A stretch of 64,000 nt of DNA from Ascidia mentula (Eukaryota; Chordata; Ascidiacea; Phlebobranchia; Ascidiidae). Numbering within the stretch: the stretch's first letter is position 1; every line of letters begins with the position of its first letter. Shown here in pieces: positions 50,073 through 62,269 of this stretch. The translations under genes and the position numbers were made by a program. The stretch lies in NCBI GenBank assembly GCA_947561715.1, contig OX387205.1, forward strand, positions 6,453,001 through 6,517,000. Direction: 5' to 3'. Under the pieces are notes generated by a model. That model was not told where the DNA came from. It searched no databases and saw nothing but the letters and a program-made list of their open reading frames with translations.

Positions 50073-53000
50073 ATGATATTATTTTTGGTGAGTACTTTTT
50101 TTGCTAATAATGTTTAATTATCTGCATCAGCTCTTCGAATGATGTTATATTTGTTGTGAGTTTCGTCTTTCTGGTCTCTATAGAAACTTACAAACTGTCG
50201 AAAAACTATTGGTTAAACCGTTATAATGATTCACACTTACAATGGATGTTGGCCATAAATACTTTGCAAATGCCATGGCTTGACCCAAGCAATATGTTGT
50301 TGTTACTGTGACTCATACCTGCCAAAGCAACAGGAAATGACTAACGAATAAATAGTGATTTGATAATCTGTTGTCAACAACCCAGTACACATAAAACATT
50401 TGATATTAGGTTTAGTCAAAGTGCAACTGGTTTGTGCCCACAAAACGCTTGTGGTTATGCCTATTAAGATTTTTCCCCCCAGATTACGGAGTTCTTCGGA
50501 ATCCTTGTGTACGGTCTACTGCTCTTTGTATACCTACCCATATATATCCTCGGCTATGCTACCATTAAAAAAAACCTGGTCGTACTGAAAGTGAGAAGAT
50601 TTTTCGGAGTTAAAACGACCACATCCAAGTTGGGACTGGTTAGCCGAAGAAGTAGGGTAAGATATAACGCTACAATATAAAGGGTGATTGTAAGACTTTT
50701 TTAGATCAAAATTTTATATTAAACTTACTTCGTTGCTTACATTGAATCGAAAATATAGCCTGAAAGGCTTTGGCAGTGATATAATAAATGACCGGTTCGT
50801 TGGCTAAAATTTGTCAAATTGTATACTTATGCTGAGACAATTGGCGATATGTTTCAATACTCATTGAATTTATTTCTGCCACAAAATATGGGCCTGCAAA
50901 ACTTACCCCAACTTATCATTGTTTCACGTCTGAAGACAACCCTGGTGTAATTCGGTACCTGGTAACAGATGACATTTTCCGCAACGTATCTGTACGCAAC
51001 ACTGGAGGCTTCGTATTAGTATGTCACGGAAGTAATGGTGATCTACCACGTTTAACCTTAACTTGCCTCTGCCTTTCGCCAATTTTCAGCTTAACTGTTG
51101 AGTACATTTTTTTCGAGGCAATATATATTGCACATCAATTATGTTTGATTGTCACACTTTGTGGTTTAAGCAAACTACAATAAAGAATGTTCTTTTCTTA
51201 ATAAAATATGATGTTTCACATATTTTGTATGTTTAAATATTAACTATATAACGCTTCATAGATGTTTGTTTAAATGATTTCTTTAATGTCAACTTATGTA
51301 CCTGTCAAATAGGTCACTGATGTTTTGCAAGTATCAACAGAAGAAGAAATAGACTTTCAAGCTAACCGGAGTTTAGCTTACGTTCACAGGATGACGCTTT
51401 GGACACCAAAAGAACTTGTTCGTACTCTACTTAGGTTGTTTGATTATGAAGCTCTGTATCACAAAAAAACGAATAAAAGATAAGGTGTAATAATTATTTA
51501 TAAACAACAGACGACAGACGATTGAGCTAATCTCTGATGAGCAGCTTGCATTTGTTATACTATCAACGGTATTCGCCCATTCGGTTGTCTGGGATGAAGA
51601 TCGAAACATGTTTCGATTAAAAATGGAAGGATTTGAGGACCTTTTTCTTTTTGAAGTATTGTTTGACCCCCACGTATTTATTACAATATTTCGGGTGAGA
51701 AAGCGTTCCTTTTTTCAGGGTTTTTATTGGGATGCCCGACATGTACTGGTCAGTCCAGATGGTAAGGCAATTATCATTCAAATGGATGGTGGGGAAGAAT
51801 TTCATTCGGATTGTTCTCAAAACACCCTGGAGGATTATAACTTAGCAAAGTTACATGTACAAGTAAGCACATGTTAGAAAATTTTATGAATAAATATTTA
51901 TTTTAGAGCATGCCTAATAACGCATCCCCTTTACTTCCAGACGAATTATTACCGGAAAGTCAATAACATTTCAAATATTTTAGGTATGTCTTTCTTACTT
52001 TGCTCCTGGTTTGTCACACAACCATGTTCATTTTGTATTTCCGAGTGCGGTTTGTCTCTTAAGTAAGCAAATCTTAAATCGCGAGGGAACGCTATACAAG
52101 TTGCTTTCGCCGCATTTTCGTTTTACTGAGAGGATTAATTACCAAGTACGTTCAGTCACATTTTGGTTTATTACTATCTCTTTTAAATTGGCATTGATTA
52201 AAAGGCTCTTCGGGTTGGAAAGGCCACCAACAACAAAAGATCTATGTTGGATAGACTCTTTTTCTTATGGCAACCGTTTCCAGTAACTAAAGAACAATTT
52301 CTGGAAGGAGTTGCTCGAAAATGCAAAAAACATTACGTGGATCGCGGGTCTATTGACATACACGGAGAAGAGGAAGTAAGTAAACAACAGTCAGACCTCG
52401 TTAATCCCATCTCGTTGTTTTTGTCACTCAATGTCGACTTTCCGGGGTATCCTAAGTCACTAAATTGAAAACATAATAGGGTCGATACTTCCCAACGTGA
52501 CTGCGAACAGCGCATACACGACATCATATGCGAAGCAGAACTTGTCCTCGAAAGGGAAGGGAAACAAAAAAACCCTGCAGACTTATTGGAAAACAATAGA
52601 GTTAGGCAAATCGGTACACTACTTGTACATATCACAACTAGACATAAGACTTTCACTCTATCCCTGTTTATTTGGCTAAAAAGTGTGTTGTTAAACGATT
52701 GTATGTGCATGGACAGTAACGTCAACATTTATTGGTTGAAAGCCTTTATCATTGACTTGGCATGATTTGTGTAAGAACAAAGGAAAGAAATGCTCGGCAA
52801 GAAACATACTTTCAGAAGTTTGTGTCGGATAATGGGGTTTCCGAGTGTTCGAGGTTCGCATTAACGAGTTGTGACTGCAATATAAACATATGCCATTGAT
52901 TCTAATACCTGCGTTGAATATTCAGTCAAATCCAGAGCGAACGTTTACAAAAAACTCACCCACCATTCGTATTTTCTTTGCAGCGACATAATTCTTGTTT

Positions 53001-55056
53001 TAAACCCAATTTTTCAGTGTTGGTTTTGTGCAATACTATTTTCGGACATAAATCCCTACGACGATACACTAATCCAAGTGCCATCATTTAAATTCAAAAC
53101 ATTGCACGTAGGATATGCCGTCAATACCTTCTATCGGTGTAACAAATTCGAACTCAGCCGAATAACAAATTGTTGGCCACGCGCTATTCGGATGAATTCG
53201 AAGTTTTAAATCAGGTCCTGGACTAAAAAGTATATTTTCTGATGAGTTTGAATGCATTAACAGAATGTCAGAGGAAATGAAGGAGAAGGTGAACATATTA
53301 AACGTGGTCACACTTTGTTCCCTCCAGAATATGTAACTGATCCACAACTAAGGAAAGTAAGTGTGGTGTTTGATGTGGTAAAACATTTTGTTTGCAAGAC
53401 GATATATTTGTTCAGATTCCATACCTTGAGTTCATTCGACAATATTACATTGTCGTCAGAGAATTTGTAAAATCTATGTTGCCTTACATAGACAAGTGAG
53501 TATATCATGAATACACTATTTATTACGAATCTGCTTGGAGGTGATTGACTGTGACGTTTATGTGTAATTTACTTTTGAGTTTAGTTGGTAGAAATAATCG
53601 TGATGCTTTCGCGACGTTTAACAGAAAACTTGTCCGAAGTATGCGCTTTTATATGATATTTACAGGTTTGTAGGAGCTACTCGAAAAGTAATCTAAATTA
53701 AGTTTTCTTTTGCACAAAAATAAATAATTTGTTGTTTGAAGAAACTCTTTTACCAACGCCTGCAGTTGCGTATGCATTAAACAATCAATTTTTAATTTCA
53801 GTTTCAAACAGAAAACAAATGTATGCTATTGACTTACACATATTTACCATTTCAGAGACGAATGGAACCAATTGGCTCATGCTGTAGCTGCACACGTTCC
53901 AAGGTTTGACAAAGTGAACATGGTTGATGCAATAGCTACGTTTATTCACCAGGTAATGTCCGTAGTATATTTCGCAAGAAATTTGTGCTTTAATTCTTCA
54001 CAACATTCTTGTTTAAGGTGGGAGTTGTACATTTCTGTGATCACAACAGCTATACTCGGTACTTTGCGTATTCATACGGATCAATGGCTATTCGAACACC
54101 GTTTGAAACGTTTGGAAATAAGGAACATTGGCAAGACATAGCAGATCAAATAAAAGTTGATGTAGAGGCAATTAAAAAGAACCCCCTACTCCTCATACGA
54201 CAAAGGGATATAATGAGAACAAGGTTCACAAATACTTTTGTTGTATTGAAAGCATTGCAATGCTCGCCACCTTTATTTTACCTCGCCCGTTTGTACTTAT
54301 AATGCGTAAGTGAGAAACTAATGGATCAGCCTGCAGACAGTGCACAGACTGCTGCCCGTTCATTATTTCGGAAATAGGCTTTTAGGTGGCAGCCACTAGC
54401 ACTATATATGATTAATTGTACTATCCGGTGGAGTAGCGCCTCTGTTAGTAGCTTTTGTTAGTGCTACTGAAACGGTCACTTTTAAAATTGATAAACTGAA
54501 GGTGTCACTTAAACAATAAGTCTATTTTATATACCTGTTCAGCTAAAAACAAATGGAGTTTTAATATGTCCAAGTTTATAGCAACTTATTGAAATATTTT
54601 TGTTTTATAGTTGGATTAAGCGTTACGTTTCGGTTCATAATGTATTGTATTTTGTTTTTTCTTCGTTACGTTACCTAATATACCTGCACATTGATACAAT
54701 TTTATATACCTTTCAACGCCTTGCTTCAATCGATCTAGGTGCTTTTTGAACATTTTTGTGGATTATATCCCGAACCCAAACTGCAATCTTCAGCTGTATG
54801 AGACACAGTATGATTTTCAAAAAGCAGGAGCGAAACAAGCCTCCAAGGAGTTTATGTTGCAATTGCGACGTCTTGATGGAAGTCTGAAAGTATGTATTCA
54901 TAATAATTTTTACTTGGGACATTCAGTATTACGTTTTCCTTTTCTGCTTAGTTACAGCAGCATCCTTTGAAGTGCAGTCAGAAGACAAATGAAGTTCGAA
55001 GTGTTGGCATGCAGGTTGTTCCATTACCTGACATTGTTAGATCAGTTTGTTACTGA
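50073..55056 (+). CDS. Membrane-anchored lipoxygenase-like protein
   Basis: About 580 residues. Exons: 50073-50087, 50483-50656, 51313-51434, 51511-51694, 51719-51862, 51941-52145, 52205-52375, 53264-53356, 53416-53495, 53856-53952, 54018-54223, 54739-54889 and 54958-55056. Residues about 1-32 form one hydrophobic anchor (MILFLITEFFGILVYG...), with no PLAT domain. Lipoxygenase-like features: HNHVHFVFPSAV then YKLLSPHFRFTERIN (compare the family's FKLLVPHIRYTLEIN); IATFIHQVGVVHFCDH, which gives a second H-x3-H at the place of the iron-binding helix; and a C-terminal VRSVCY aligned with the usual NSVxI end. The first site also reads H-x3-H, as in fungal manganese lipoxygenases. The exon at 51941 changes frame near 51983: NISNIL continues as CLSYFAPG only after a one-base shift. 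Either the sequence has an error or the gene is damaged. The family call is an inference from patterns. Confidence 0.65.
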
Positions 55057-56085
55057 ATTTTAGGATGAACTATTGGTCACTAATTATTTTCACACATTTG
55101 TAGGAAAACACAATCTCCGGGTTTTTTTGCACCAAACTGCACTTTTTATCAAATCATTAAAATGTTCTGTTTTACTTTAAATTACAAAGACTTGTTGTAA
55201 ATGTATCGGCCCTATAGTAAACCACACTGCTGACTTTATGTAAAATTCTTGTGTATGCGGAAGTGGTTCCTTTATAAATACAAATATGCAGTAAATGGAT
55301 AATTGTGTGAGTAAAGTAGATATTTATTTTGGTGGTGGTGTTGGCTCCTCAATTCTAATGCTACAAGCCAAATGAAATCTAGTAAAAAGTAACTACATGT
55401 AGGCAAAAATTGTAAAATATGGTCTTAGTTTTTAATCCATATTAAATGACACTTTTTAAAAAGTAGCCTCAATACATAACTTACAACGTAAGTCAGGAAA
55501 CGACAGTACACTGAAAAACAATAATTTACAAGACATGACAAATTAAAGTTGTTGCACAAGAACGGCACACTAATTTTTGTGTTATGTCTTTGAACAAAAA
55601 ATACTGGAAACACAATGGTGTAACAAGGCAAGGTGCTTTATTGCAAAAGCTAATCGAATTGGGAGAACATGAACAGCACAAAACACATGTTTATAAAGCG
55701 GCAACTACGAAACGAGGAAAAGTCATCGGTACGCTTCAATGAACAGGCAAATATATACAGTAGGCCCAAAAGAGGTCAAGTTCAACGCTTGGTAACGTTA
55801 CGGGAATCAAGCGTTGCGTCTTGGTCCTTCTCTTGCCGCAGGTACCACGACAGGAACAGACACCGTCAAATCGACGTGCGCCGTCTGGTTTGTGGAAGTC
55901 GGTGAACGTCACAGTGAACAATTACATATGGGATGTGCTTCAGAGTTGAAGAAATGGGCGCCCATAGGATATCGTGACGTGACATCGGTTGCTGCAGTAT
56001 TCGCTGTATGGTATACTGCAACGACGTTGGCGGTGGAATCCACCTTAAAGCATTTTGCCATACACCAGCTCGGGATGCCCAACAA
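55057..56085. other. No gene recognised
   Basis: The 3' flank of the lipoxygenase-like gene followed by a less AT-rich tract from about 55.65 kb that probably already belongs to retroelement debris. No domain was recognised in either strand. Confidence 0.4.
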
Positions 56086-56089
56086 CAGA

Positions 56090-58400
56090 CAATGCCAGTC
56101 AACTTAGACGTAGCTGAGAGCTACGGTCTGACGGTTCGTGATTTTCTATCGGTATAGCTTCGGGCCATTGGGTGAAGTGGTCGACCAGTGTCAGTTAATA
56201 TGGGGCGATCGCACCCAGATTATGTTATAATACTTAAAAAGCTACAGTGGTAGACTAAAAGGTTGTTTTTCGTTTATCACTATAGCGTGAGACAAATAGA
56301 CCTACCAGCGAATTTTGCGCACGAATACGAAACTTAAAGTAAACTTATAGATGTTTCTACCGCAAAACTACGCACCGCTACTTGCAGTTGAACAATTGTT
56401 TTACGGTTTTTGGAAATTATTGACACCATTAAATATTCGCATTTGTGTTGGCACATCCCTACTGCCCACAATATTGTGCAACGGCAAATAGGCTGCATGT
56501 GAAACTTGATTCGCCGTAAGTAAGTTTTGTGAAAGACTGTTAATTGCGTCACAAAGCTTTTGTAAATATGGTGAGTTAATTTCAAACAGGATTATTTCCA
56601 TTAATCCTCAAAAGTTAAATTTTAATTGGTTTCAATTCGAAAACAATGTTTGTAATTCTGTGAGCTGCATACAGGTGGCCATTGTTTCGACCGAACAGTG
56701 CAGCTTGGTGTGACTATAGACAATCTTGCCGGCCAAACGGCCAGGCAAAGACTTCGCCCAGAAATATGATAAAGAAACTTTATGATACGACTGCAATATA
56801 CAAGATGTGTTAGGCTGGGGTAGTTAAGCAGGTGAAAATGCACCCATAACTATTTGTTTCACTTCTTCCTCGTTTCACCATAAATGGACCAAAATAGTCT
56901 ATGCCAACGTAGGTAAACGGCGGCTCGTCGGGCTTCATTTGGGCGAATGGCAAGTCAGCCATTTGTTGTTGTCCGCGCAAAACAATCCTTTTGCAACACA
57001 GCATACATTTGTTGAGTTCCTTCCTCACTGCGGCGCCACCTTTTAGGATCCAAAAGCGCTGACGCATCGAGGTCCATGTATGGGCAGCAGTTCCATAGTG
57101 GCCAACCTCGATGGTGGCGCAAAATACTGTCTTGTCAAGTTGTGATCGTACGCCAGTGTAGTCGGGTGTTTTGCGTCGAAGGCAATCGGCGCAGAATTCC
57201 ATCAAACAGCTGGGGGTTAAGCTTCGCCAACGAACTGGCATATTTCGACTTCTTCAGTTTCTTCTGCAACTCCCTTTCAGACTTTCCAACCTGTGACAAA
57301 ATGCCAATAACAGGAGCGAAGCACTGACGTTGTACGTACTTGATTATTTCCAATTTCGCATTCTTTAATTCATCCATTTGCCAGTGATTGCAAAAAACCT
57401 TTGAACGCAGGAATGACTTAAATCGTAGCAGCCATACGACCACTTTATGAAAGGATGAATAGTGATTCATCAGACAATCGGTTGACTCGTACAAACATTC
57501 AATAATCTGCGGGTTTTCCAGAGAATGTCATGTGGTCGGACTTCGGCATACACATGCCTACACTAACTGCCTTGAATACATGGTAATACAGCAGGACTCT
57601 CCTCTTTTTGCAAGTCCTGGTGTGTATTCAATTCAGGAGGACGTAGAAGAGGACTAAAGTTGTAATGCGGTACTTTCCCTTTCCCGTTTTGGATTAGTGA
57701 CGAACAAACCTCGAGTAGCAGAAGACGTCGTCGAAACTTCTTCGACAGCCGGAACCGAGGAAGTCGATTCTTCTTCTGGGCTCTGGCTGTGGTTGGACCC
57801 CTTGTCCGAAGTCGGCAGATCATTGGGTTCTTCATTCAATATTCTAGCCCTTGCATCTGCAGTCTGGAAATCGTATTTTGCCTTTAACTTCCGCCTTTCT
57901 GCTTCTAAAGCAACCTTTTCCAATTCTGCCTTCCTTTGCAGAGCTGCCCTTTCTAGTTCCGCCTTTTGTTGCAGATCTGCTTTTTCAAGTTTCGCCTTCC
58001 GTTGCCCTTGAACCAGATCGTTTCTTCCTGTTGTAGACAAATCAATGCCAAATCTCAGTCCATTTTTGCCTCTAGACGACTTCTTTCTGTGGCAGATGAG
58101 CTCGCCACAGACGAACGTGAGCAGCTGGACCGTGAGGTTCTGTGGTTAGAAGCCACAGTTGGTGCCCTGTGCTTAGCACAAGTTCGGGCAATACATTTGG
58201 TAGTTCAAATGGCGTTAACTCCGCAATTCTGGTTTCGAACTCCTTCTTACATTGTTCGATGGACTTTAACTCGTCCTCGCATACAGCGCGGTTCTCTGAG
58301 TCTTTGCAAGAGGCAATATACATGCCGTACATATTTTGTAATTGTGAGTAGCATTCGTAAATTTGGGACTTATCTACTTGCAGCAGGGAGTGCAAAATAC
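56090..58400 (-). mobile_element. Retroelement fossils: Ty3-type integrase scrap and BEL/Pao remnant
   Basis: At about 56.1-56.2 kb the minus strand has a Ty3/gypsy-style integrase segment with LVDHFTQWPEAIP. From about 56.8 to 57.5 kb it has a BEL/Pao-style integrase region (FWILKGG, CMLCCKR, YVGIDYFGPF). From about 57.6 to 58.4 kb it has a Gag-like, charged coiled-coil region. No flanking LTR pair was found. These are old, broken remnants of at least two elements, with many breaks. Confidence 0.7.
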
Positions 58401-58438
58401 CTAACAGTAGTTTTAAAGCACAGTACTATACTATACAG

Positions 58439-58649
58439 CAGTGTTTCCCAACCGGTGAGACGCGACGGCATTCCAGGAGGTACGCGAGCACCTTTCCGCA
58501 ATTTATGGTGGTTCGAATTTAGAAAATCGTTAGTTATCCTAAAATATTTGTTACTTTATCGCCTAGGTTACCTTGTCACTTTCAACTAGTTCGTCGAAAT
58601 TGTTTTACCTCCAAGTGGTACGCGACCACAAAAAGGTTGGGAATCAGTG
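58439..58649. mobile_element. hAT-type MITE, CAGTGTTTCCCAACC family, copy 2
   Basis: A 211-bp element with ends CAGTGTTTCCCAACC and GGTTGGGAATCAGTG and a perfect 8-bp target duplication CTATACAG at 58431-58438 and 58650-58657. It shares CCTAGGTTACYTT and TACGCGACCACAAAAAGG-type blocks with the copies at 7985 and 60675. Confidence 0.93.
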
Positions 58650-58659
58650 CTATACAGCA

Positions 58660-59250
58660 CACACCTCAACAAATAAGTTTCCTAAGCATGGCAGAAAGAA
58701 ATGCTGGTTAAAGGTGAACCTGAATCAGTCAAGCGTTAATTCTCGCTGTAACAGCTGGGTGTTACGACCGCTTGTGCGCAGCCTGGTTCTGCGCCGTTCG
58801 TCCCACTAGGCAAAAACGCGCCCACCCGACTTTCCAAGACAACCCACTCCTGGCCTGAATGGGTCTTGTGTATTCTGAGCGTAGCGGTTTTTCTGCAACC
58901 TCAACAATCATAATAGCAGATTGCTACGTCACAATATAAGTTGTGAAACAATGCACAACGAAAATACGCTTCCCATCACAGTTTACAAATTGCATCTGCG
59001 TTAATCATTAACCTTTAAAATATTTAAGACTCGCTAACCACGTCGCCGAGTCAGGGCACATCATAAGATCAAAGCGCAAGTAAAAACTGAACATACGTAC
59101 TGTGGGGTAATCCAGGTCCTTACTAGCCTGCGGCTAGTGGCTTCATCAACGTTCCAAAATTCATGTGCATTAACACACGTCTTACTGGTGTCATATTCAA
59201 CAAAAGTTTAACAGCAGTACAACTTCTTCTGACCCTACAATACAACATGT
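58660..59250. other. No gene recognised
   Basis: Less AT-rich tract at about 58.73-58.9 kb followed by ordinary AT-rich sequence. A GGCTAGTGGCTTCATCAACGTT word near 59.13 kb resembles the foldback motifs, but no structure could be closed. Confidence 0.4.
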
Positions 59251-59257
59251 CGTCCTA

Positions 59258-60110
59258 AAGGACCTATATGGGTATTAGATTGGAGAATTCTGTGTTCAAG
59301 GCCCTCGGCTGTAATGCATCTAGCGACTGTTCCGCTTGTTTCCCAATGACCGTTGATGGGTCTTGTGACTTACATAGGGACCTAAAATTCTACAAAGTTG
59401 AAAAAAAAAAATTTGCTCCTGGAGACTGTACAGAGCAAGGACTTGTTGGGCCTCCTGGAAGATCATATGACCAACAGAGGGGTATACCCAGCCCTTGGGG
59501 GAGGGATTTGACACTTTTTCAGCACCTAAATTTGATGCCATCGCATAGAGAAGAGTTGGAACTTACAAAAAAATGCAAATGAGTGGGTAGTTGAACGATT
59601 CATTTTTCTGCAAAATTCAGTTCCATTTTTTGTTGCTCTTTTAACCAAAATACTGAGTAACAAGGGGGGCAAATGACCCTAGGGGGGTGGCTAAACCATT
59701 TTTTCGGAGACTAATTTCGATCAAACTTTGTAGATATGAAATAGATCTTTCATAAAATCACAAATGATTGGACACTGAAACGATTCACTTTTCCACAAAT
59801 ACAGCCTGATTTTTTTGCTCCATTTTCAACATAATTTTCAGCAGCACACACCAGCAAGTTACTACCTAATCGGAATAGTCCAAAACCCCACTAAAACTGC
59901 CCAAAACACCCTAAAATTCGCCATGACAACAGCACGCACATGTGCGCTCCTTCAACCGTAAATTTAACTTAATTGCGTCACTGCTTTGCTTGGTGATGCA
60001 TGACTTTGCATTGTGACACAGGTGGGCATTTCCCAGCACCAAAACTAATTTTCATAGAAATATCAATATGCGTCCTAAAGACGCATGCGCGGATGAATAT
60101 GAACACTTTA
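59258..60110. repeat. Dispersed non-coding repeat, copy 3 (longest)
   Basis: Its first 230 bp match 25163-25390. The remainder (blocks with GGGGGAGGGATTT, CGCATAGAGAAG, GCAGCACACACC and GACAACAGCACG) corresponds to 10.44-11.35 kb. The three loci therefore belong to one family of at least 0.85 kb. No coding capacity was seen, and its class could not be decided. Confidence 0.7.
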
Positions 60111-60674
60111 CTGATAAAGGGTGAAATCAGCCAATTATCGCTGTAACAAGCATTGTTACGTCTCTCAGGCCAAATTGGCATTGTAAGTGGTTTTGGATGT
60201 TACACAAGAAGTTCTGCGTTAAAGAACCTATGCTGTTGCTCGACCTGGTTTTAGATGTGGATGAAGAAAGTTCCGCATTATCGCTTTTATCTTCTTTTTT
60301 CGAAACCAACTGCACTACTATCGGTTTCCTATTGCAGCCATATTTAGCTGTAACGTTACGGCTAACGTAGGTAATCGTCCAAAATCAGTTGTATGGACAA
60401 AATTGGGTGCCAAAACACGTGACTGCCTCTGCAATCATGGATGGATTGCACACATTTTCATCCAAGGAAGGGTCAATCCCAATTACATTCATTTACCCAC
60501 GTACCTTGCAGTGTGTCCACGATATGTAACTTTGTTAACGTTAAAGTTGATTCGCTATACCTTCCACTGTGTCCACGATAGATAGCTTAGTTTGACGTTA
60601 CATTATATATCGCTATACCTTGCACTGTGTCCGCGATAGGTAACTTTGTAAACGTTAGAGTAGTTTCGCTAGAC

Positions 60675-60895
60675 CTGTGATTCCCAACCCTTTTGTTGTT
60701 GCGTACCATTTCGAGGTAAAACTATTTCGACGCGTACCACCTAGTTGAGTGTTACAAAATAACCTTGGGGATGAAGTAACAAACATTTTGAAATCACTTA
60801 CCTTACGATATTTTGAATTCAAACTATATCGGTAAATTACGGAAAGATGCTCACATACCGGTACCACAAAAAATGCCGTCGTTAGGGAAACACTG
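60675..60895. mobile_element. hAT-type MITE, CAGTGTTTCCCAACC family, copy 3
   Basis: A 221-bp element, inverted relative to copy 2, with ends CTGTGATTCCCAACC and GTTAGGGAAACACTG. The 8-bp flanks CGCTAGAC and CGCTATAC agree at 7 of 8 positions; CGCTATAC is the normal satellite sequence at this point. Confidence 0.88.
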
Positions 60896-60954
60896 CGCTA
60901 TACCTTGCACTGTGTCCACGATGGGTAACTTTGTAAACGTTAGAGTAATTTCAC

Positions 60955-61856
60955 TGCAACGTCCGTTGAACGCGCCCCGGTTCTTGGCGCGGAACGTCAC
61001 ACGAGGCGGAATTCCCGCAGTTAAAACGCGTATCTTTAACGGGCCTCAAACTCGCTCACTCAGTTGATGTTATTCTTGTTATCGAATGTGCAGTACGCAT
61101 TCGTACGCAAGATAGAATGTATTCGAAGTGTAGACGATACAGACGTCGGGAGGAGACGAAAAGACACGTGGACCCTTAGAACACGGTTTCTACACAGAAG
61201 GCAATGTGTCAAACAAATACACTTCACACGTAGATAATTACAGCAGAAGGCTCACTAACTATTTGGGAACCGGGAAACTCTGGACCACAAAGACGGTCCA
61301 AGCAGTTACTGTCGCCCACCTAAACGAAACAGGCAACATAAACTACAATGCGCCACTATGACGTAACACACACAATGCTTACCGATAACTTTGGGCGACA
61401 GAAGATTGAATACCACACGATTCACGTGTGTACAAATGCAAGAGAGACACTGCGAGTACAAAGACAGCCTCGACACCGTGTCTAAACTTAATCACATTAA
61501 CAAGGGCAGCTATACTGTTCAGCGAACTGACTTCTAAGTCATCGCAGTTAAATTTGCCAAAGTTACAATTTACACATTTCGGTTATTTGGTACTTCAGTC
61601 GTTTCACACATATGTACAAATAGACTCACCAGAAAATGCTCGCTCGCAACACAAAAAACTTTTGCAGAATGAAAATGACGTAGCACTGTGCTGCACAGTT
61701 GTCGGACACAAAAAGGACAAAACCACGTTACGTTGTAACTTAAAACTTGGTCTCTTATTATTGCGTCACAGACCGTATGAGATAGCAACACACATTAGTG
61801 TAGAGAAAAATGCGCATTCATAGAAATCTGCAATTACTGGCAAACAAGATGTAACA
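60955..61856. mobile_element. Solo LTR fossil
   Basis: A 902-bp insertion beginning TGCAACGTCC and ending GATGTAACA, i.e. TG...CA termini, with a 5-bp target duplication TTCAC at 60950-60954 and 61857-61861 inside satellite units. It has no coding region and no partner LTR, as expected after LTR-LTR recombination. The family is uncertain. Confidence 0.65.
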
Positions 61857-62269
61857 TTCACTATACCTTGTACGGTGTCCACGATAGGTTCCTTTTATAA
61901 ACGTTGAGTAGTTTCGCTATACCTTGCACTGTGTCCACGATAGGTAGCTTTGTTAAACGTTAAAGTTGATTTGCTGAACATTGCACTGTGTCCACGACAG
62001 GTAACTTTGTTAAACGTTGGAGTGGATTTGCTGAACATTGCACTGTGTCCACGATAGGTAGCTTTGTTAACGTTAAAGTTGATTTGGGTTGGAGTAGTTA
62101 CGCAATACCGTGCACTCTGTCCACGATAGGTAGTTTTGTAAAAAGTTGAAGTAGTTTCGCTAAACATTTTACTGTGTCCACGATAAGTAACTTTGTAGAT
62201 TTGCTGAACGTTGCATTGTATCCACGATAGGTAACTCGACAAACGTAACAGTAGATAACTTGATCTGCC

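Larger units (their letters stand above)
60345..62260. repeat. Satellite of about 57-bp units, copy B, with two insertions
   Basis: A head GTAACGTTACGGCTAACGTA near 60.35 kb precedes units containing CCTTGCACTGTGTCCACGAT, AGGTAACTTTGTAAACGTT and GTTTCGCTATA. About four units lie before 60.95 kb and seven or more after 61.86 kb. The array is interrupted by a hAT MITE (60675-60895) and a solo LTR (60955-61856), each with target duplications made of satellite sequence. Confidence 0.85.

Noticed and set aside
52466-52760. Roughly 95-codon plus-strand frame within the lipoxygenase-like gene
   Set aside because: Flanking exons at 52375 and 53264 join in phase without it, and no family was recognised; it may be an inserted fragment.
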